This document shows positions 40,048-49,729 of a DNA stretch of 64,000 nt, piece by piece. The stretch lies in assembly GCF_023145695.1 (NCBI RefSeq), contig NZ_JAJHVV010000004.1, positions 124,001 to 188,000 on the forward strand, written 5' to 3'. The notes beneath the pieces are model-generated. The model had not been told where the DNA came from. It saw only the letters and a program-made list of their open reading frames with translations, and searched no databases. The DNA is from Vibrio amylolyticus (lineage in GTDB: Bacteria; Pseudomonadota; Gammaproteobacteria; Enterobacterales; Vibrionaceae). How positions within the stretch are numbered: the first letter of the stretch is position 1; every line of letters starts with the position of its first letter. Both the position numbers and the translations under genes were made by a program.

Positions 40048-41787
40048 CTACTGAAGAATCACTTTCGGAGTGACAAAAATTAACAGCTCACTTTTGCCTT
40101 TCTGCTCATAGGTTCGACGAAAAAGAGCCCCTAACAAAGGCAGATCGCCAAGCAGTGGCACTTTGTCCACCGAGTTGGTGGTACTGTGCTGATAAATCCC
40201 CCCAAGTACGACGGTTTCCCCATTATTCACCAAGACTTGTGTGCCAATTCGTTGAGTATCGATCGCCACGGCTTCACCTGTACCCGTCTTAACCACTTCA
40301 CCGGGTCTATCTTGCGTGACACTCAAATCGAGCACTAAGCGGTTGTCTGGTGTTATCTGAGGCGTGACCTTTAAACTCAATACCGCTTTTTTAAACGCGA
40401 CAGTGGTTGCGCCGCTTGAAGAGGACTCTAAATAAGGGATCTCTGTTCCTTGCTCAATGTACGCAGGCTTTTTATTGGTTGTAATTAAACGCGGGCTAGA
40501 AATAATTTCTGCTTTGGACTCTCGCTGTAACGCTGACAGTTCCAGATCAAGCAGCATATCCGACCCTAACTTAGCGACCTGGAATGCAATCGAAGAAGCA
40601 TTCGCCGATGTGGCCCCCAAGTTAACATTGAGGAAGTCATCAATCGGTAATGTATCTTCATCTAGCAGGCCTTTTTGCCACAGATTACTCTCAATGGAAC
40701 CACCCACGGTATTATCCCCATTAGTATTGGTAAAGCCCCACCTCACCCCCAACTCATCTAGGTTTCCTTCATTGATCGTGACAATTCTCGCTTCAATCTG
40801 TACCTGTTTCACCGGTATATCCAATGAAGCAACAATCTCTTCGATGATGTCGATGTTTTCAGGTAACTCACGCAGTAACAGAGAATTGGTTCTTTCATCA
40901 ATCGTAATTGAGCCACGATCAGACAGCATACTTACGCTGCCATCCCCCCCAATCATTTCTGCAATATCTGACGCTTTGGCAAAGTTAATCTTGATGATCT
41001 TGGATGAAAGGTCTCCTAGCTCTTCCGCTAAACGTGATTTTTCTAACTTCTGTTGCTCTTGAAGATCAAGCTCAGCTTTAGGCGCAACCAAAATAACATT
41101 GCCTTCCACACGTTTATCAAGCCCCTTGACCTGCAATATAATATCCAGCACCTGCTGCCAAGGAACGCCATCGAGGCGCAGCGTTAGATTGCCAGAGACC
41201 GAGTCAGAGACCACAAGGTTAAACTCATTATAATCGGCAATAAGCTGGAGAACGTTTCTTATCGGAATGTCTTGAAAGTTAATAGAGATAAGCTTGCCCT
41301 CTTTTTCTAGTAAGCTTGCCTCTTTCGGTGCCTGATCCTCTTTAAGTGCGGTGACAATGATCTCTAAATAGCGCCCCTTAAGGCTGTAGTTGTAATCATA
41401 CGCACCGACAATAGTCGCCAGTAACAGAGTACTCGGCTCTTTGCGAAACACCTCAACACTCTCAACAGAGGTCGCGAAGTCTTTCACATCAAGCAAATAC
41501 AGCTGATCATCACCGACATCGGTTTTAAGTAGTTCAATACTTAACCCCTCTTGAACTTTTTTAACATCCACTACCGAAGATTGTGATGCTAGCTCAATAA
41601 TAATCTGTGCATTTTTCTCGCTATCGAGCCGAAAATCGATACCCTTCAATTGATTACTATCGGCCGCTAACGCACTGCCAGAAATCAATGCCGTAGCGAT
41701 AACTAGGGCTGTAATAAGGGCAATAAAGTTGCCGCCAAATTGCCGACAGAAAACAATCGTCATTTTTATGGTTAATCCTTTAATCAT
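40048..41787 (-). CDS. pilQ: Type IV pilus outer-membrane secretin PilQ
   Basis: PilQ is the secretin through which type IV pili exit, and in Vibrio it takes part in DNA uptake through competence pili. The 579-residue protein has a signal sequence near the N-terminus (about 20-42), an AMIN-like region (about 48-130) and an STN domain (about 165-220, INFQDIPIRNVLQLIADYN). A secretin N-domain (about 260-330) and the secretin domain (about 390-575) follow. The start is chosen at 41787; the ATG eight codons later is an alternative. Confidence 0.93.
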   Translation of the reverse strand: MIKGLTIKMTIVFCRQFGGNFIALITALVIATALISGSALAADSNQLKGIDFRLDSEKNAQIIIELASQSSVVDVKKVQEGLSIELLKTDVGDDQLYLLDVKDFATSVESVEVFRKEPSTLLLATIVGAYDYNYSLKGRYLEIIVTALKEDQAPKEASLLEKEGKLISINFQDIPIRNVLQLIADYNEFNLVVSDSVSGNLTLRLDGVPWQQVLDIILQVKGLDKRVEGNVILVAPKAELDLQEQQKLEKSRLAEELGDLSSKIIKINFAKASDIAEMIGGDGSVSMLSDRGSITIDERTNSLLLRELPENIDIIEEIVASLDIPVKQVQIEARIVTINEGNLDELGVRWGFTNTNGDNTVGGSIESNLWQKGLLDEDTLPIDDFLNVNLGATSANASSIAFQVAKLGSDMLLDLELSALQRESKAEIISSPRLITTNKKPAYIEQGTEIPYLESSSSGATTVAFKKAVLSLKVTPQITPDNRLVLDLSVTQDRPGEVVKTGTGEAVAIDTQRIGTQVLVNNGETVVLGGIYQHSTTNSVDKVPLLGDLPLLGALFRRTYEQKGKSELLIFVTPKVILQ

Positions 41788-41811
41788 GGTGATATCTCAA
41801 AACAAATAATC

Positions 41812-42327
41812 CTACTTAAGAGCAAGCTTAACGTTACGCTTGCTCCAACAACCGAGCCCATCAGGCAAGGTTTCATTGATCAATAAATAGCTTGGGGTCA
41901 CCCTGGTGACTCTGCCGTTGTTCAGGCCAATAAATTGCCCTTTCCCCACTTTAACGACTTGACCTTTAGGGGTTTGAATCAGCGCGGAAACCTGACCTGA
42001 ACTTCCCATGACGCCTTTCAATTTCAACTTACTGATCGGGTAGCGCTCAAGCCGTCCTGATTTGTTGCGTTTGCTCGGCTGCCAACAATCCTTTTTTACA
42101 ATAGGCTGCTCTTGCACTATGGCAGCAATAGGCAGAACAAACGGCTGACGAAACCCTTGGGATTGATACGGGTAGGCTTGAAAAGCAAGCATAGGAGACA
42201 AGTGCTCTACATCAACGCGAGCCTGTGACTCCACACGTTGAATAAACTCATCCATCGAATCTTGATTGGCATTGCAGCCTGACAAAAAAGCAATAAAAAG
42301 TAGCCAAGTGAATACATTAATCTTCAT
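41812..42327 (-). CDS. pilP: Type IV pilus lipoprotein PilP
   Basis: PilP is an inner-membrane lipoprotein that links PilNO to PilQ. The 171-residue protein has a lipobox in LLFIAFLSGCNANQ (Cys about 19) and the C-terminal KLKLKGVMGSSGQVSALIQTPKGQVVKVGKGQFIG, the typical PilP beta-sandwich core. I chose the ATG at 42327, six bases after GGAGG; a GTG just upstream is the alternative. It overlaps the end of pilO by 11 bases. Confidence 0.92.
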   Translation of the reverse strand: MKINVFTWLLFIAFLSGCNANQDSMDEFIQRVESQARVDVEHLSPMLAFQAYPYQSQGFRQPFVLPIAAIVQEQPIVKKDCWQPSKRNKSGRLERYPISKLKLKGVMGSSGQVSALIQTPKGQVVKVGKGQFIGLNNGRVTRVTPSYLLINETLPDGLGCWSKRNVKLALK

Positions 42328-42907
42328 CACTGACCTCCGACTTAAATTGATAGGTGTAGGCTCTAACTCGAAAGTGCAACGTACTGCTTTCTTGGCTCAC
42401 GCGTTGCCAATCAATATCTTCCAACACAATGATTCGAGGCGAATTGGCAATCGCCTCTGAGAAATGACCGATATCGTTGTAGCTACCCGTTAGTTCAATG
42501 TTAAGGGGTAAGCGATATAAGAACTCTTGGTTTTGCTTTTGTCCCCAATCAATGCGAGTAAAAGTAAGCGAGTTCTTTAAACCAAACTCATTGACGGATG
42601 CGAGCATACTGGCGAGCTCTTTTTGCTCAGGCAACTGACGCATAAGGTAGTCATAGCGCTCTTGAAGCTCATCCAACTGCACTCGCAACTTAGGCAGCGT
42701 TGCCACCTTATTCGCCTTGATTCTTAACGTTGACTTTAGGACGTGCTCCTGATGTTTAAGCGCATCGAGACGCTCTACTTTAGGCATGATATAAAACCAA
42801 CCCGCTGCGGCTTGCAAAAGGACAAGCAGTAACAGCAAAGCGCCAAGTTGAGGCAACATTGGCCACTCTGTAATCTCATCCAGATCCAGATCTTGAAATC
42901 TAGCCAT
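42317..42907 (-). CDS. pilO: Type IV pilus assembly protein PilO
   Basis: PilO (196 residues) has a short N-terminal cytoplasmic part, one transmembrane helix (QLGALLLLLVLLQAAAGWFYI, about 18-38), a coiled coil (KVERLDALKHQEHVLKSTLR) and a ferredoxin-like periplasmic domain. It pairs with PilN in the inner-membrane alignment complex. GGAGGGGAG precedes the ATG. It overlaps pilN by 8 bases and pilP by 11. Confidence 0.93.
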   Translation of the reverse strand: MARFQDLDLDEITEWPMLPQLGALLLLLVLLQAAAGWFYIMPKVERLDALKHQEHVLKSTLRIKANKVATLPKLRVQLDELQERYDYLMRQLPEQKELASMLASVNEFGLKNSLTFTRIDWGQKQNQEFLYRLPLNIELTGSYNDIGHFSEAIANSPRIIVLEDIDWQRVSQESSTLHFRVRAYTYQFKSEVSDED

Positions 42908-43484
42908 TCTCCCCTCCAGTGTCCTTCAGAGAGGGCTCATTCAGTGCGATACGAAAAGAGACTTTGAAGGTTTGAAACCTGTGATTGAATCGCTTTTGGT
43001 CATGAACAATGGAGTGCATGTAAACATCAGATAAGAACGCCGATTTTTCTAGATTATCGAGCATACCCGCAAGATGAGCGGTACTGTCACTGATACCGAC
43101 CATTTCAACGTCATGACCATTCAATTTAATCTTGTCGACGTAAACACCTTCAGGGATAAGATTTTGAATCTCTACCATGAATTCGGTACTTCTATTACGG
43201 GACTTTTGTAGTTTCTCTACCACAGAAAGACGAGTGAGCAACGCGGCATGATCTCGCTCGGTGAGTTTTAAATCATTAATGCGCCGATCAAGTTGCTCAA
43301 TATATTGAGTAAAATAGTTGATGCGCCCCTGCTGCTGCTGAAGCTCTCCAGAGAAATACCAGCCGAGTGCGTATTGGATCAAAAACGAGAGTAAAAGCGT
43401 CAAGACGACTAAACTCACAAACCGTCTTTTGTGCTGCTCTCGCCTCTCATCTCGCCATGGGAGTAGATTAATACTAGCTAACAT
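42900..43484 (-). CDS. pilN: Type IV pilus assembly protein PilN
   Basis: PilN (194 residues from the ATG at 43484) begins MLASINLLPWRDERREQHKRR, the conserved INLLPWR motif that binds PilM, followed by a transmembrane helix (FVSLVVLTLLLSFLIQYALG). A coiled coil and ferredoxin-like periplasmic domain follow. GGAGG stands six bases before the ATG, and the long upstream extension is antisense-like noise within pilM. It overlaps pilM by 11 bases. Confidence 0.94.
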   Translation of the reverse strand: MLASINLLPWRDERREQHKRRFVSLVVLTLLLSFLIQYALGWYFSGELQQQQGRINYFTQYIEQLDRRINDLKLTERDHAALLTRLSVVEKLQKSRNRSTEFMVEIQNLIPEGVYVDKIKLNGHDVEMVGISDSTAHLAGMLDNLEKSAFLSDVYMHSIVHDQKRFNHRFQTFKVSFRIALNEPSLKDTGGENG

Positions 43485-44490
43485 CGCTCGCCTCCAACCA
43501 ATCATTGGCACGAATAGCAATGCCTGCCGCAGTGCTAAAACGATTAGATTCTTGCTGAAGCGACAAAGCCTGACGCCGAGAAAGCTTCCGGCTCGATGTA
43601 CAACGAAACAGGTTAAATGGATTGAAGAGTTGGCACTCAATGCCTAGCTTTCGCTCAATTTCATCCACGAGCATCGAGGTCGTCGCTCCACCGCCAGATA
43701 GCCAAATACCGGCGACTTTTGGGGTACCCTTCATTGACATCAACATTTGCAGCTGTCTTTGCAAACGCTCAATCATAAGCGGAATAAATTGCTCTGCTCG
43801 GTTTTCAAGTAATGAGTTCATTGAAGAGGACTCTTGATCCATAAACTGGGTGCCAAGCGCGATATCTTTACAAAATGGGGGGGTATTGATGAAATCCATA
43901 CACAGAGAGGTTTGGGTGTAGCCAATGTCGGCGAGCAACCAATTACGACTACCCGTTTGACTGGCCATTAACTGCCATAGGCTCACTAAGCTATGCGCTT
44001 GAGCATCAAAAAGAACGGGGGTAAAACCGGCTTTTTTGGCCGCAGCGTATCGGCTATCGACCACCTCTCTTTTGGTCGCATAAACTTGATAAGCAACTGT
44101 TGGCGTTTTGCTGCTGTCATCTACTTTCACAAAATCTAAGCTAAGATCTTCTATAGCGAAAGGGGATTGGTGAGAAAAGGCTTGATAGATGGCAAATTCA
44201 GTTTCGCGCTCATCTAGGTCGTTATCAATCCTTAGCACTTTACTGATCACGGCATTATCGGGAATGGACATTGCAACTCTACGGCTAAACAGAGGTAGAC
44301 TCTTTCTCAGTTCTGTTAGTTTTTTTACAATTTCTTGATGATCTACGCTGTGATTGTCAGAGAATACGCTCGCAGATATTGGCAACTCTTTAAAACTTAC
44401 CAGCGAATAACCTTCACTCGCTGGCTTTAATACCACGGCTTTAATACTATAGTGACCAATATCTATACCCGTAATTAATGATTTACCCAT
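43474..44490 (-). CDS. pilM: Type IV pilus assembly protein PilM (actin-like ATPase)
   Basis: PilM (338 residues from 44490) is the cytoplasmic actin-like member of the alignment complex. It starts MGKSLITGIDIGHYSIKAVVL, with the phosphate-1 loop GIDIGHYSIK, and has WLLADIGYTQTSLCMDF and GIWLSGGGATTSMLVDEIE (adenosine site). The upstream extension to 44514 is dropped, because GGGAG is well placed for the ATG at 44490. It heads the operon pilMNOPQ and is divergent from mrcA. Confidence 0.93.
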   Translation of the reverse strand: MGKSLITGIDIGHYSIKAVVLKPASEGYSLVSFKELPISASVFSDNHSVDHQEIVKKLTELRKSLPLFSRRVAMSIPDNAVISKVLRIDNDLDERETEFAIYQAFSHQSPFAIEDLSLDFVKVDDSSKTPTVAYQVYATKREVVDSRYAAAKKAGFTPVLFDAQAHSLVSLWQLMASQTGSRNWLLADIGYTQTSLCMDFINTPPFCKDIALGTQFMDQESSSMNSLLENRAEQFIPLMIERLQRQLQMLMSMKGTPKVAGIWLSGGGATTSMLVDEIERKLGIECQLFNPFNLFRCTSSRKLSRRQALSLQQESNRFSTAAGIAIRANDWLEASDVS

Positions 44491-44517
44491 GTGTTTTGCT
44501 CCCAGTGACGCCATTCA

Positions 44518-44555
44518 CTATTAATAGGTATCATTGCTATCAATAGGTATCGTTG
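44518..44555. repeat. Direct tandem duplication in the pilM-mrcA intergenic region
   Basis: Two adjacent 19-base copies, CTATTAATAGGTATCATTG (44518-44536) and CTATCAATAGGTATCGTTG (44537-44555), differ at two positions. They lie between the divergent pilM and mrcA starts. Confidence 0.9.
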
Positions 44556-44650
44556 TTAGCCTTAGCACCAGCACTAAAAGTTAAGTTTATTTTTAATTTA
44601 GAATACAAGGGGTTGCATAATCGCCACCTCTACTAATCAGGGATTCTTCG

Positions 44651-47260
44651 GTGAAGTTCATAAAGCGACTATTTATATTCACATTGATTTGCACGATTCT
44701 TGGGGTCGGTACGATCATTGGTTTCTACTTTTACGTAAAACCTGACCTGCCAGATGTACAAGAACTGCGACATGTAGAACTTGAAGCACCGATGCAAGTG
44801 TTCAGTCAAGATGGAAAGTTGATTGCTCAATTTGGCGAAAAGAGACGAACACCGGTTGAGTACGAGGATATTCCTCAGCATCTCATTGAAGCTTTAATTG
44901 CGACCGAAGATAGCCGTTTTTATAGCCACTACGGTATTGATCCAATTGGTATAGGCCGTGCTGCTATTGTGGTTGCAATGTCAGGCTCTGCGAAACAAGG
45001 CGCGAGTACCATTACTCAGCAGCTTGCTCGTAACTTTTTCTTATCTAATGAGAAAAAGATCATGCGAAAAATTAAAGAGATCTTCTTGGCGATTCGTATT
45101 GAACAGGAGCTAAGCAAGCAAGAGATCATGCAGCTTTATGTCAATAAGATCTTCTTAGGCTATCGCTCATACGGTTTTGGCGCTGCCGCTCAAACGTACT
45201 TTGGGCGCGATCTTAATGATCTCACATTGAGCGAGCTGGCCACCCTTGCAGGTATGCCAAAAGCACCTTCAACCATGAATCCAATCTATTCTCTGGATCG
45301 AGCAACGTTTCGTCGAAACGTTGTATTGCGTCGAATGCTCGATGAGCAGTACATCACTCAAGCTGAATTCGAAGAAGCACGTGCTGAAGCGATTGAATCT
45401 CGCTACCACAGTGCAGAGATAGAACTGCGCGCTCCTTACGTAGCAGAATTAGCACGTGCTTGGTTAGTCGAGCAAGATGGTGAAGCGGCATACACTCAAG
45501 GTAAAAGCATCTACACCACGGTTGACTCTAAGCTGCAAAAAGCGGCGAACACAGCGGCTATAAACAACTTGATTGCTTACGATGAACGCCACGGCTACCG
45601 TCAACCACAGCAATCCGCTTGGAAAGAAGATGAAACGCCGCTTACCAATGAAGAGATCAAACAGTTCCTTCGTCCACAACCTATCTACAGCGATCTTCGA
45701 CCTGCTGTAGTCACAGCGGTTGAAGAGAAGACCCTACAAGTGGAAGTGAAAGGACGTGGTACTCAGACCATTGAATGGGACGAAATGAAATGGGCTCGAC
45801 CATTCATTAATGATGATCGTCAAGGCCCTGCGCCAAAACGCGCTAGCGATATCGCCACGACCGGTCAACTTGTTTGGGTTCGTGGAACAAAGTTGCCTGA
45901 GCTTAACGATGAAGCCAATGGTGACGTTCTAATCACTGAGAGCAATATTGACGAAGATGAGTTAGAAACGGCATCTGAACCCAATATGATTTGGCGCTTA
46001 AGCCAAGTTCCGGAAGCGAATACAGCGTTTGTCGCGATGAACCCAGACAACGGCGCCGTGTTATCTTTAGTTGGCGGCTTTAACTTTGTTCATAACAAGT
46101 TTAATCGTGCCACTCAATCAGTTCGCCAAGTCGGTTCTAGTATCAAACCGTTTATCTACGCGGCGGCAGTGGATGATGGCATGACGTTAGCAACATTGAT
46201 TAACGATGCACCAATTAACCAGTGGGATAAAACTCAAGGCACCGCTTGGCGCCCAAGAAACTCACCACCAACCTACATCGGCCCTACACGCGTTCGTATT
46301 GGTTTAGCAACCTCCAAGAACGTAATGGCGGTTCGTGTTCTTCGTGCTGTTGGCTTAGATGAAACCCGTGAGTATCTCACCCGCTTTGGTTTTGAAATGG
46401 ATCAACTACCCCGTTCTGAAACCATCGCCCTAGGTGCCGGCAGTTTAACGCCCGTCAAGATGGCGCAAGGTTACTCAGTATTTGCCAATGGTGGTTACTA
46501 CGTTGACCCATTTTACATTAGCCGTGTAGAGAGCCGATTCGGTGATATTGAATGGCAAGCGACACCAAAAGAGATTTGCCGTGAAAATTGTGAAATTGCT
46601 CCTTTAACTCAAGATTCAACCAATGACTCATTGGAGCAGGAATTCATGGAGCAAGATGTTGAGCCAACTGGCGAGCCACAAGAGCCTCAATACGCGCCAC
46701 AAGTTCTCTCTGAACAAACTGCATTTTTGATGCGTGAAATGATGTACAGCAACGTTTGGGGTGGTGGTAACTGGCGTAGCGGTACCGGTTGGAACGGCAC
46801 AGGTTGGCGTGCACAACCGCTGAAGCGTCGTGACATTGGTGGAAAAACCGGGACAACAAACGATTCAAAAGATGCATGGTATAACGGCTATGGCCCAGGT
46901 ATGGTCGCAATCTCTTGGGTTGGTTTTGATAACCACAACCGTAAGCTAGGAAAAACCACGACGAATAAAAATCTAGGTAAGGACCAAATCACCGGTGGTG
47001 AAGCGGGAGCGAGAACCGCTCAACCAGCATGGGTCGACTTTATGCAGGTCGCTCTAGACGGTGTTCCGACTCAAGCGAAACAGATTCCAAGTAATATTGT
47101 CCGTGTACGTATTGATAGAGACTCAGGACTACTCACTAATAAGTTTGACTCAAGCTCTATGTTTGAATATTTCTTAGAGGGCACAGAGCCAACTGAGTAC
47201 ATTGAGGAATCACTGACCGATACTATTTACTCAAACTCTGACAGTGAAGAACTCTTCTAA
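44651..47260 (+). CDS. mrcA: Penicillin-binding protein 1A
   Basis: PBP1A polymerises and crosslinks peptidoglycan. The 869-residue protein has an N-terminal anchor (FIKRLFIFTLICTILGVGTI), and a GT51 transglycosylase domain with the catalytic EDSRFYSHYGID and GASTITQQLARNFFL. The transpeptidase domain shows SSIKPF (nucleophile Ser near 496) and KTGTT (about 731). An inserted OB-like region and a glycine/tryptophan-rich stretch precede KTGTT. A shared terminator follows. Confidence 0.96.
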   Translation: MKFIKRLFIFTLICTILGVGTIIGFYFYVKPDLPDVQELRHVELEAPMQVFSQDGKLIAQFGEKRRTPVEYEDIPQHLIEALIATEDSRFYSHYGIDPIGIGRAAIVVAMSGSAKQGASTITQQLARNFFLSNEKKIMRKIKEIFLAIRIEQELSKQEIMQLYVNKIFLGYRSYGFGAAAQTYFGRDLNDLTLSELATLAGMPKAPSTMNPIYSLDRATFRRNVVLRRMLDEQYITQAEFEEARAEAIESRYHSAEIELRAPYVAELARAWLVEQDGEAAYTQGKSIYTTVDSKLQKAANTAAINNLIAYDERHGYRQPQQSAWKEDETPLTNEEIKQFLRPQPIYSDLRPAVVTAVEEKTLQVEVKGRGTQTIEWDEMKWARPFINDDRQGPAPKRASDIATTGQLVWVRGTKLPELNDEANGDVLITESNIDEDELETASEPNMIWRLSQVPEANTAFVAMNPDNGAVLSLVGGFNFVHNKFNRATQSVRQVGSSIKPFIYAAAVDDGMTLATLINDAPINQWDKTQGTAWRPRNSPPTYIGPTRVRIGLATSKNVMAVRVLRAVGLDETREYLTRFGFEMDQLPRSETIALGAGSLTPVKMAQGYSVFANGGYYVDPFYISRVESRFGDIEWQATPKEICRENCEIAPLTQDSTNDSLEQEFMEQDVEPTGEPQEPQYAPQVLSEQTAFLMREMMYSNVWGGGNWRSGTGWNGTGWRAQPLKRRDIGGKTGTTNDSKDAWYNGYGPGMVAISWVGFDNHNRKLGKTTTNKNLGKDQITGGEAGARTAQPAWVDFMQVALDGVPTQAKQIPSNIVRVRIDRDSGLLTNKFDSSSMFEYFLEGTEPTEYIEESLTDTIYSNSDSEELF

Positions 47261-47277
47261 CTGGCGATGAGCAACAA

Positions 47278-47316
47278 AATAAAAGGGTTGGCAATCATTG
47301 CCAACCCTTTTTTGTT
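47278..47316 (+). terminator. Bidirectional terminator between mrcA and oxyR
   Basis: Perfect arms AAAAGGGTTGGCAA and TTGCCAACCCTTTT flank TCA, followed by TTG on plus and preceded by an A run for the opposite direction. mrcA and oxyR converge on it. Confidence 0.93.
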
Positions 47317-47365
47317 TAACGCCCTATCTATCAGTATTTAGTCGTAGATAGAATATTGAATGAGG

Positions 47366-48256
47366 TTATTCTGACTGTAAGATGGACTGAATGGTTTTAC
47401 CCAACTGTTCAAACCGAGCACGCAAAGGGGAGCCCGGTCGATACGCTAGAACAATCTTTCTAGAAGGTTGTGGGTCCATTTTCTTCACGTAGCAAACGCC
47501 GTCTTTCGTCGATTCTTTTGGAACAGAGAGCTCAGGCAGTAGTGTGATGCCGCCACCAGCAGCCACCATATTGCGTAACGTTTCTAAACTGGTTGCTTTA
47601 AAGCGCTGATCTTCCTTCGCACCAGCGGCAAAGCAGTAACCCAACGCTTGATCTCGCAAGCAGTGACCATCTCCAAGCATTAAAACGGTTCGACCATTGA
47701 GCTCTTCGACATCAAGAAACTCCAACCCAGCCCACTCGTGATCACTCGGTACCGCGAGCGTTAGTGGCTCATCATAGAGCTCTATTTCTTTAAACGGTGC
47801 TGTCTCTGCTACCGAGGCTAATACTAAGCAGTCTAGTTTGCCATCTTGCAGCTTTCTCACCAAATCATGGGTTTGAGATTCATGCAAATACATCTCAAGC
47901 TCTGGATAGGTGGCTTTTAACTCGGGAATAATTCTCGGCAGTATGTAGGGGCCAATGGTTGGAATGAAGCCGATTTGCATTGGGCCAACCATTTCACCAC
48001 TTTGCCCGCTGGCCATATCTTTGAAGCGCTTCACTTCCGAAAGAATCACTCTTGCTTGCTCTACCAGCTGCAAGCCAGATTCAGTAAACAGCACTTTACG
48101 ACTATTTCGCTCTAACAGCGCACTGCCTATCTCTTCTTCCAGTTTACGTATTTGTCCACTCAATGTTGGCTGGCTAACAAAGCAAGACTCTGCCGCTTTG
48201 CGAAAATGCTGGTGCTCAGCCAGTGCTACCAAATATTCTAAATCACGAATGTTCAT
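47366..48256 (-). CDS. oxyR: Hydrogen peroxide sensor OxyR (LysR family)
   Basis: OxyR activates peroxide-defence genes after forming a disulfide. The 296-residue LysR protein has the N-terminal helix-turn-helix (LEYLVALAEHQHFRKAAESCFVSQPTLSGQIRKLEEE), and the redox pair equivalent to E. coli Cys199 and Cys208 in GDGHCLRDQALGYCF. It is divergent from the peroxiredoxin-glutaredoxin gene, with a good OxyR operator between them. The upstream operator may also autoregulate oxyR. Confidence 0.95.
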   Translation of the reverse strand: MNIRDLEYLVALAEHQHFRKAAESCFVSQPTLSGQIRKLEEEIGSALLERNSRKVLFTESGLQLVEQARVILSEVKRFKDMASGQSGEMVGPMQIGFIPTIGPYILPRIIPELKATYPELEMYLHESQTHDLVRKLQDGKLDCLVLASVAETAPFKEIELYDEPLTLAVPSDHEWAGLEFLDVEELNGRTVLMLGDGHCLRDQALGYCFAAGAKEDQRFKATSLETLRNMVAAGGGITLLPELSVPKESTKDGVCYVKKMDPQPSRKIVLAYRPGSPLRARFEQLGKTIQSILQSE

Positions 48257-48317
48257 ATCTGCTATTACTCAGTTCAAATTGAAAGACATAACACCTTCAA
48301 TAGTCCTATTTGTTCTA

Positions 48318-48354
48318 ATAGAACGTACCTATTGAAACGATAGCACCAAACGAT
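48318..48354. promoter_or_regulatory. OxyR operator
   Basis: ATAGAACGTACCTAT, seven bases, then ATAGCACCAAACGAT match the OxyR consensus of four ATAG/CTAT quarter sites spaced by four helical turns. Three quarter sites are perfect and the fourth (CGAT) differs at one base. It lies 62 bases from the oxyR start and 107 from the peroxiredoxin start. Confidence 0.85.
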
Positions 48355-48460
48355 TATCCCTATCAAAGGAAATTGACAATAATGGCTACAACAAAACAGA
48401 GCACAGCTTCACACTGATAAGACTCATGCCATATTCAAAGCTTAAAGGTAGGAAATAATT

Positions 48461-49189
48461 ATGTTTGCATCTAAAGAAGGTCAAAATGTACCACAAGTCA
48501 CTTTCCCTACTCGTCAAGGTGATGCTTGGGTAAACGTAACGACTGAAGAGCTTTTTAAAGGCAAAACAGTCATTGTATTTAGCTTGCCTGGTGCGTTCAC
48601 ACCAACGTGCTCTTCAAGCCATCTGCCACGTTACAACGAACTATTTCCTGTATTTCAAGAACATGGAGTTGATGAAATTCTATGTGTGTCCGTCAACGAT
48701 ACGTTTGTAATGAATGCTTGGAAAAATGACCAAGAAGCCGACAACATCACCTTTATTCCTGATGGTAACACGGAGTTTACCGATGGCATGGGTATGCTTG
48801 TTGACAAAAACGACCTAGGCTTTGGCAAACGTTCATGGCGCTACAGCATGCTGGTGAAAGATGGCGTCGTCGAGAAGATGTTCATTGAAGCTAACGAGCC
48901 AGGCGACCCGTTCAAAGTGTCTGACGCTGACACTATGATGAACTACATTGCGCCTGACTATAAAACGCAAGAGTCAATCACTGTATTTACTAAACCGGGT
49001 TGTCCGTTCTGTGTGAAAGCGAAGCAAACACTTATTGACCACGGTTTGAATTACGAAGAAGTCATGCTAGGTAAAGATGCAACGACGGTAAGCTTACGAG
49101 CAGTAACAGGCAAGTCGACCGTTCCACAAGTCTTCATCGGTGGTAAGCACATCGGTGGCAGTGAAGAACTGGAAACTTACTTGGCTTAA
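48461..49189 (+). CDS. Peroxiredoxin-glutaredoxin fusion (hybrid Prx5)
   Basis: This 242-residue enzyme reduces peroxides with glutathione, using its own glutaredoxin domain as electron donor. The Prx5-type domain has the peroxidatic cysteine Cys50 in [14 protein letters not shown]. The C-terminal glutaredoxin domain has the CPFC active site (Cys181, Cys184) in [12 protein letters not shown]. The gene is divergent from oxyR, with the OxyR operator in between, so peroxide induction is expected. Haemophilus PGdx is the best-known relative. Confidence 0.95.
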   Translation: MFASKEGQNVPQVTFPTRQGDAWVNVTTEELFKGKTVIVFSLPGAFTPTCSSSHLPRYNELFPVFQEHGVDEILCVSVNDTFVMNAWKNDQEADNITFIPDGNTEFTDGMGMLVDKNDLGFGKRSWRYSMLVKDGVVEKMFIEANEPGDPFKVSDADTMMNYIAPDYKTQESITVFTKPGCPFCVKAKQTLIDHGLNYEEVMLGKDATTVSLRAVTGKSTVPQVFIGGKHIGGSEELETYLA

Positions 49190-49315
49190 TTCCTTAGTCG
49201 TCTTCCAAAACCATAGTTAATTTCCGAAACCTTAATCAATTTCTGAAATAAGCTACCTAGTGTGTCGGGCGCTAGCTAGCTTTCTCGACGTCTACTGCTC
49301 AAGTGATAAGCCAAA

Positions 49316-49663
49316 TTACTTCTCAGCGGCTACCACAGAGATTTCAACCAATAGCGCTTCACGCGCCATATCACCAGTTACACATGCGCGAGCAGGTGCA
49401 TGACCTTCAGGTACCCATGCATCCCACACTGCATTCATCGCTTGGAAGTCTTGCATATCTTTAAGGTAAATTGTCGCTGAAAGCATATGCTCTTTATCAC
49501 TTCCTGCTTCAAGTAGCAGAGCTTCAACTTTATCCAGCATGGTTTGAGTTTGTTCTGTAATACCTTGCTCTGCATCTGCGCAAACTTGACCACAAAGGTA
49601 AATTACACCGTTATGTTTTACGATGCGGCTCATGCGTTGCTTAGTTTGTTGACGTTCAATCAT
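49316..49663 (-). CDS. RidA/YjgF-family protein
   Basis: This 115-residue protein (from the ATG at 49663) is of the RidA/RutC family. Relatives hydrolyse enamine/imine intermediates, though members like this (YoaB subgroup) are less studied. [26 protein letters not shown] and [35 protein letters not shown] are the family core, and the arginine that defines active RidA is present in APARACV. An ATG 15 bases upstream (49678) is an alternative start. It diverges from the DUF3624 gene. Confidence 0.85.
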   Translation of the reverse strand: MIERQQTKQRMSRIVKHNGVIYLCGQVCADAEQGITEQTQTMLDKVEALLLEAGSDKEHMLSATIYLKDMQDFQAMNAVWDAWVPEGHAPARACVTGDMAREALLVEISVVAAEK

Positions 49664-49729
49664 TTTGCTCACTTTCATCTTTAATTGCGATATTCTATAA
49701 GGGTGTATATTACCCAATAAGCAACTTTC

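Noticed and set aside
40457..41062. A 201-codon open frame on the plus strand opposite pilQ
   Set aside because: Serine-rich low-complexity shadow of the secretin reading frame; no ribosome-binding site or family resemblance.
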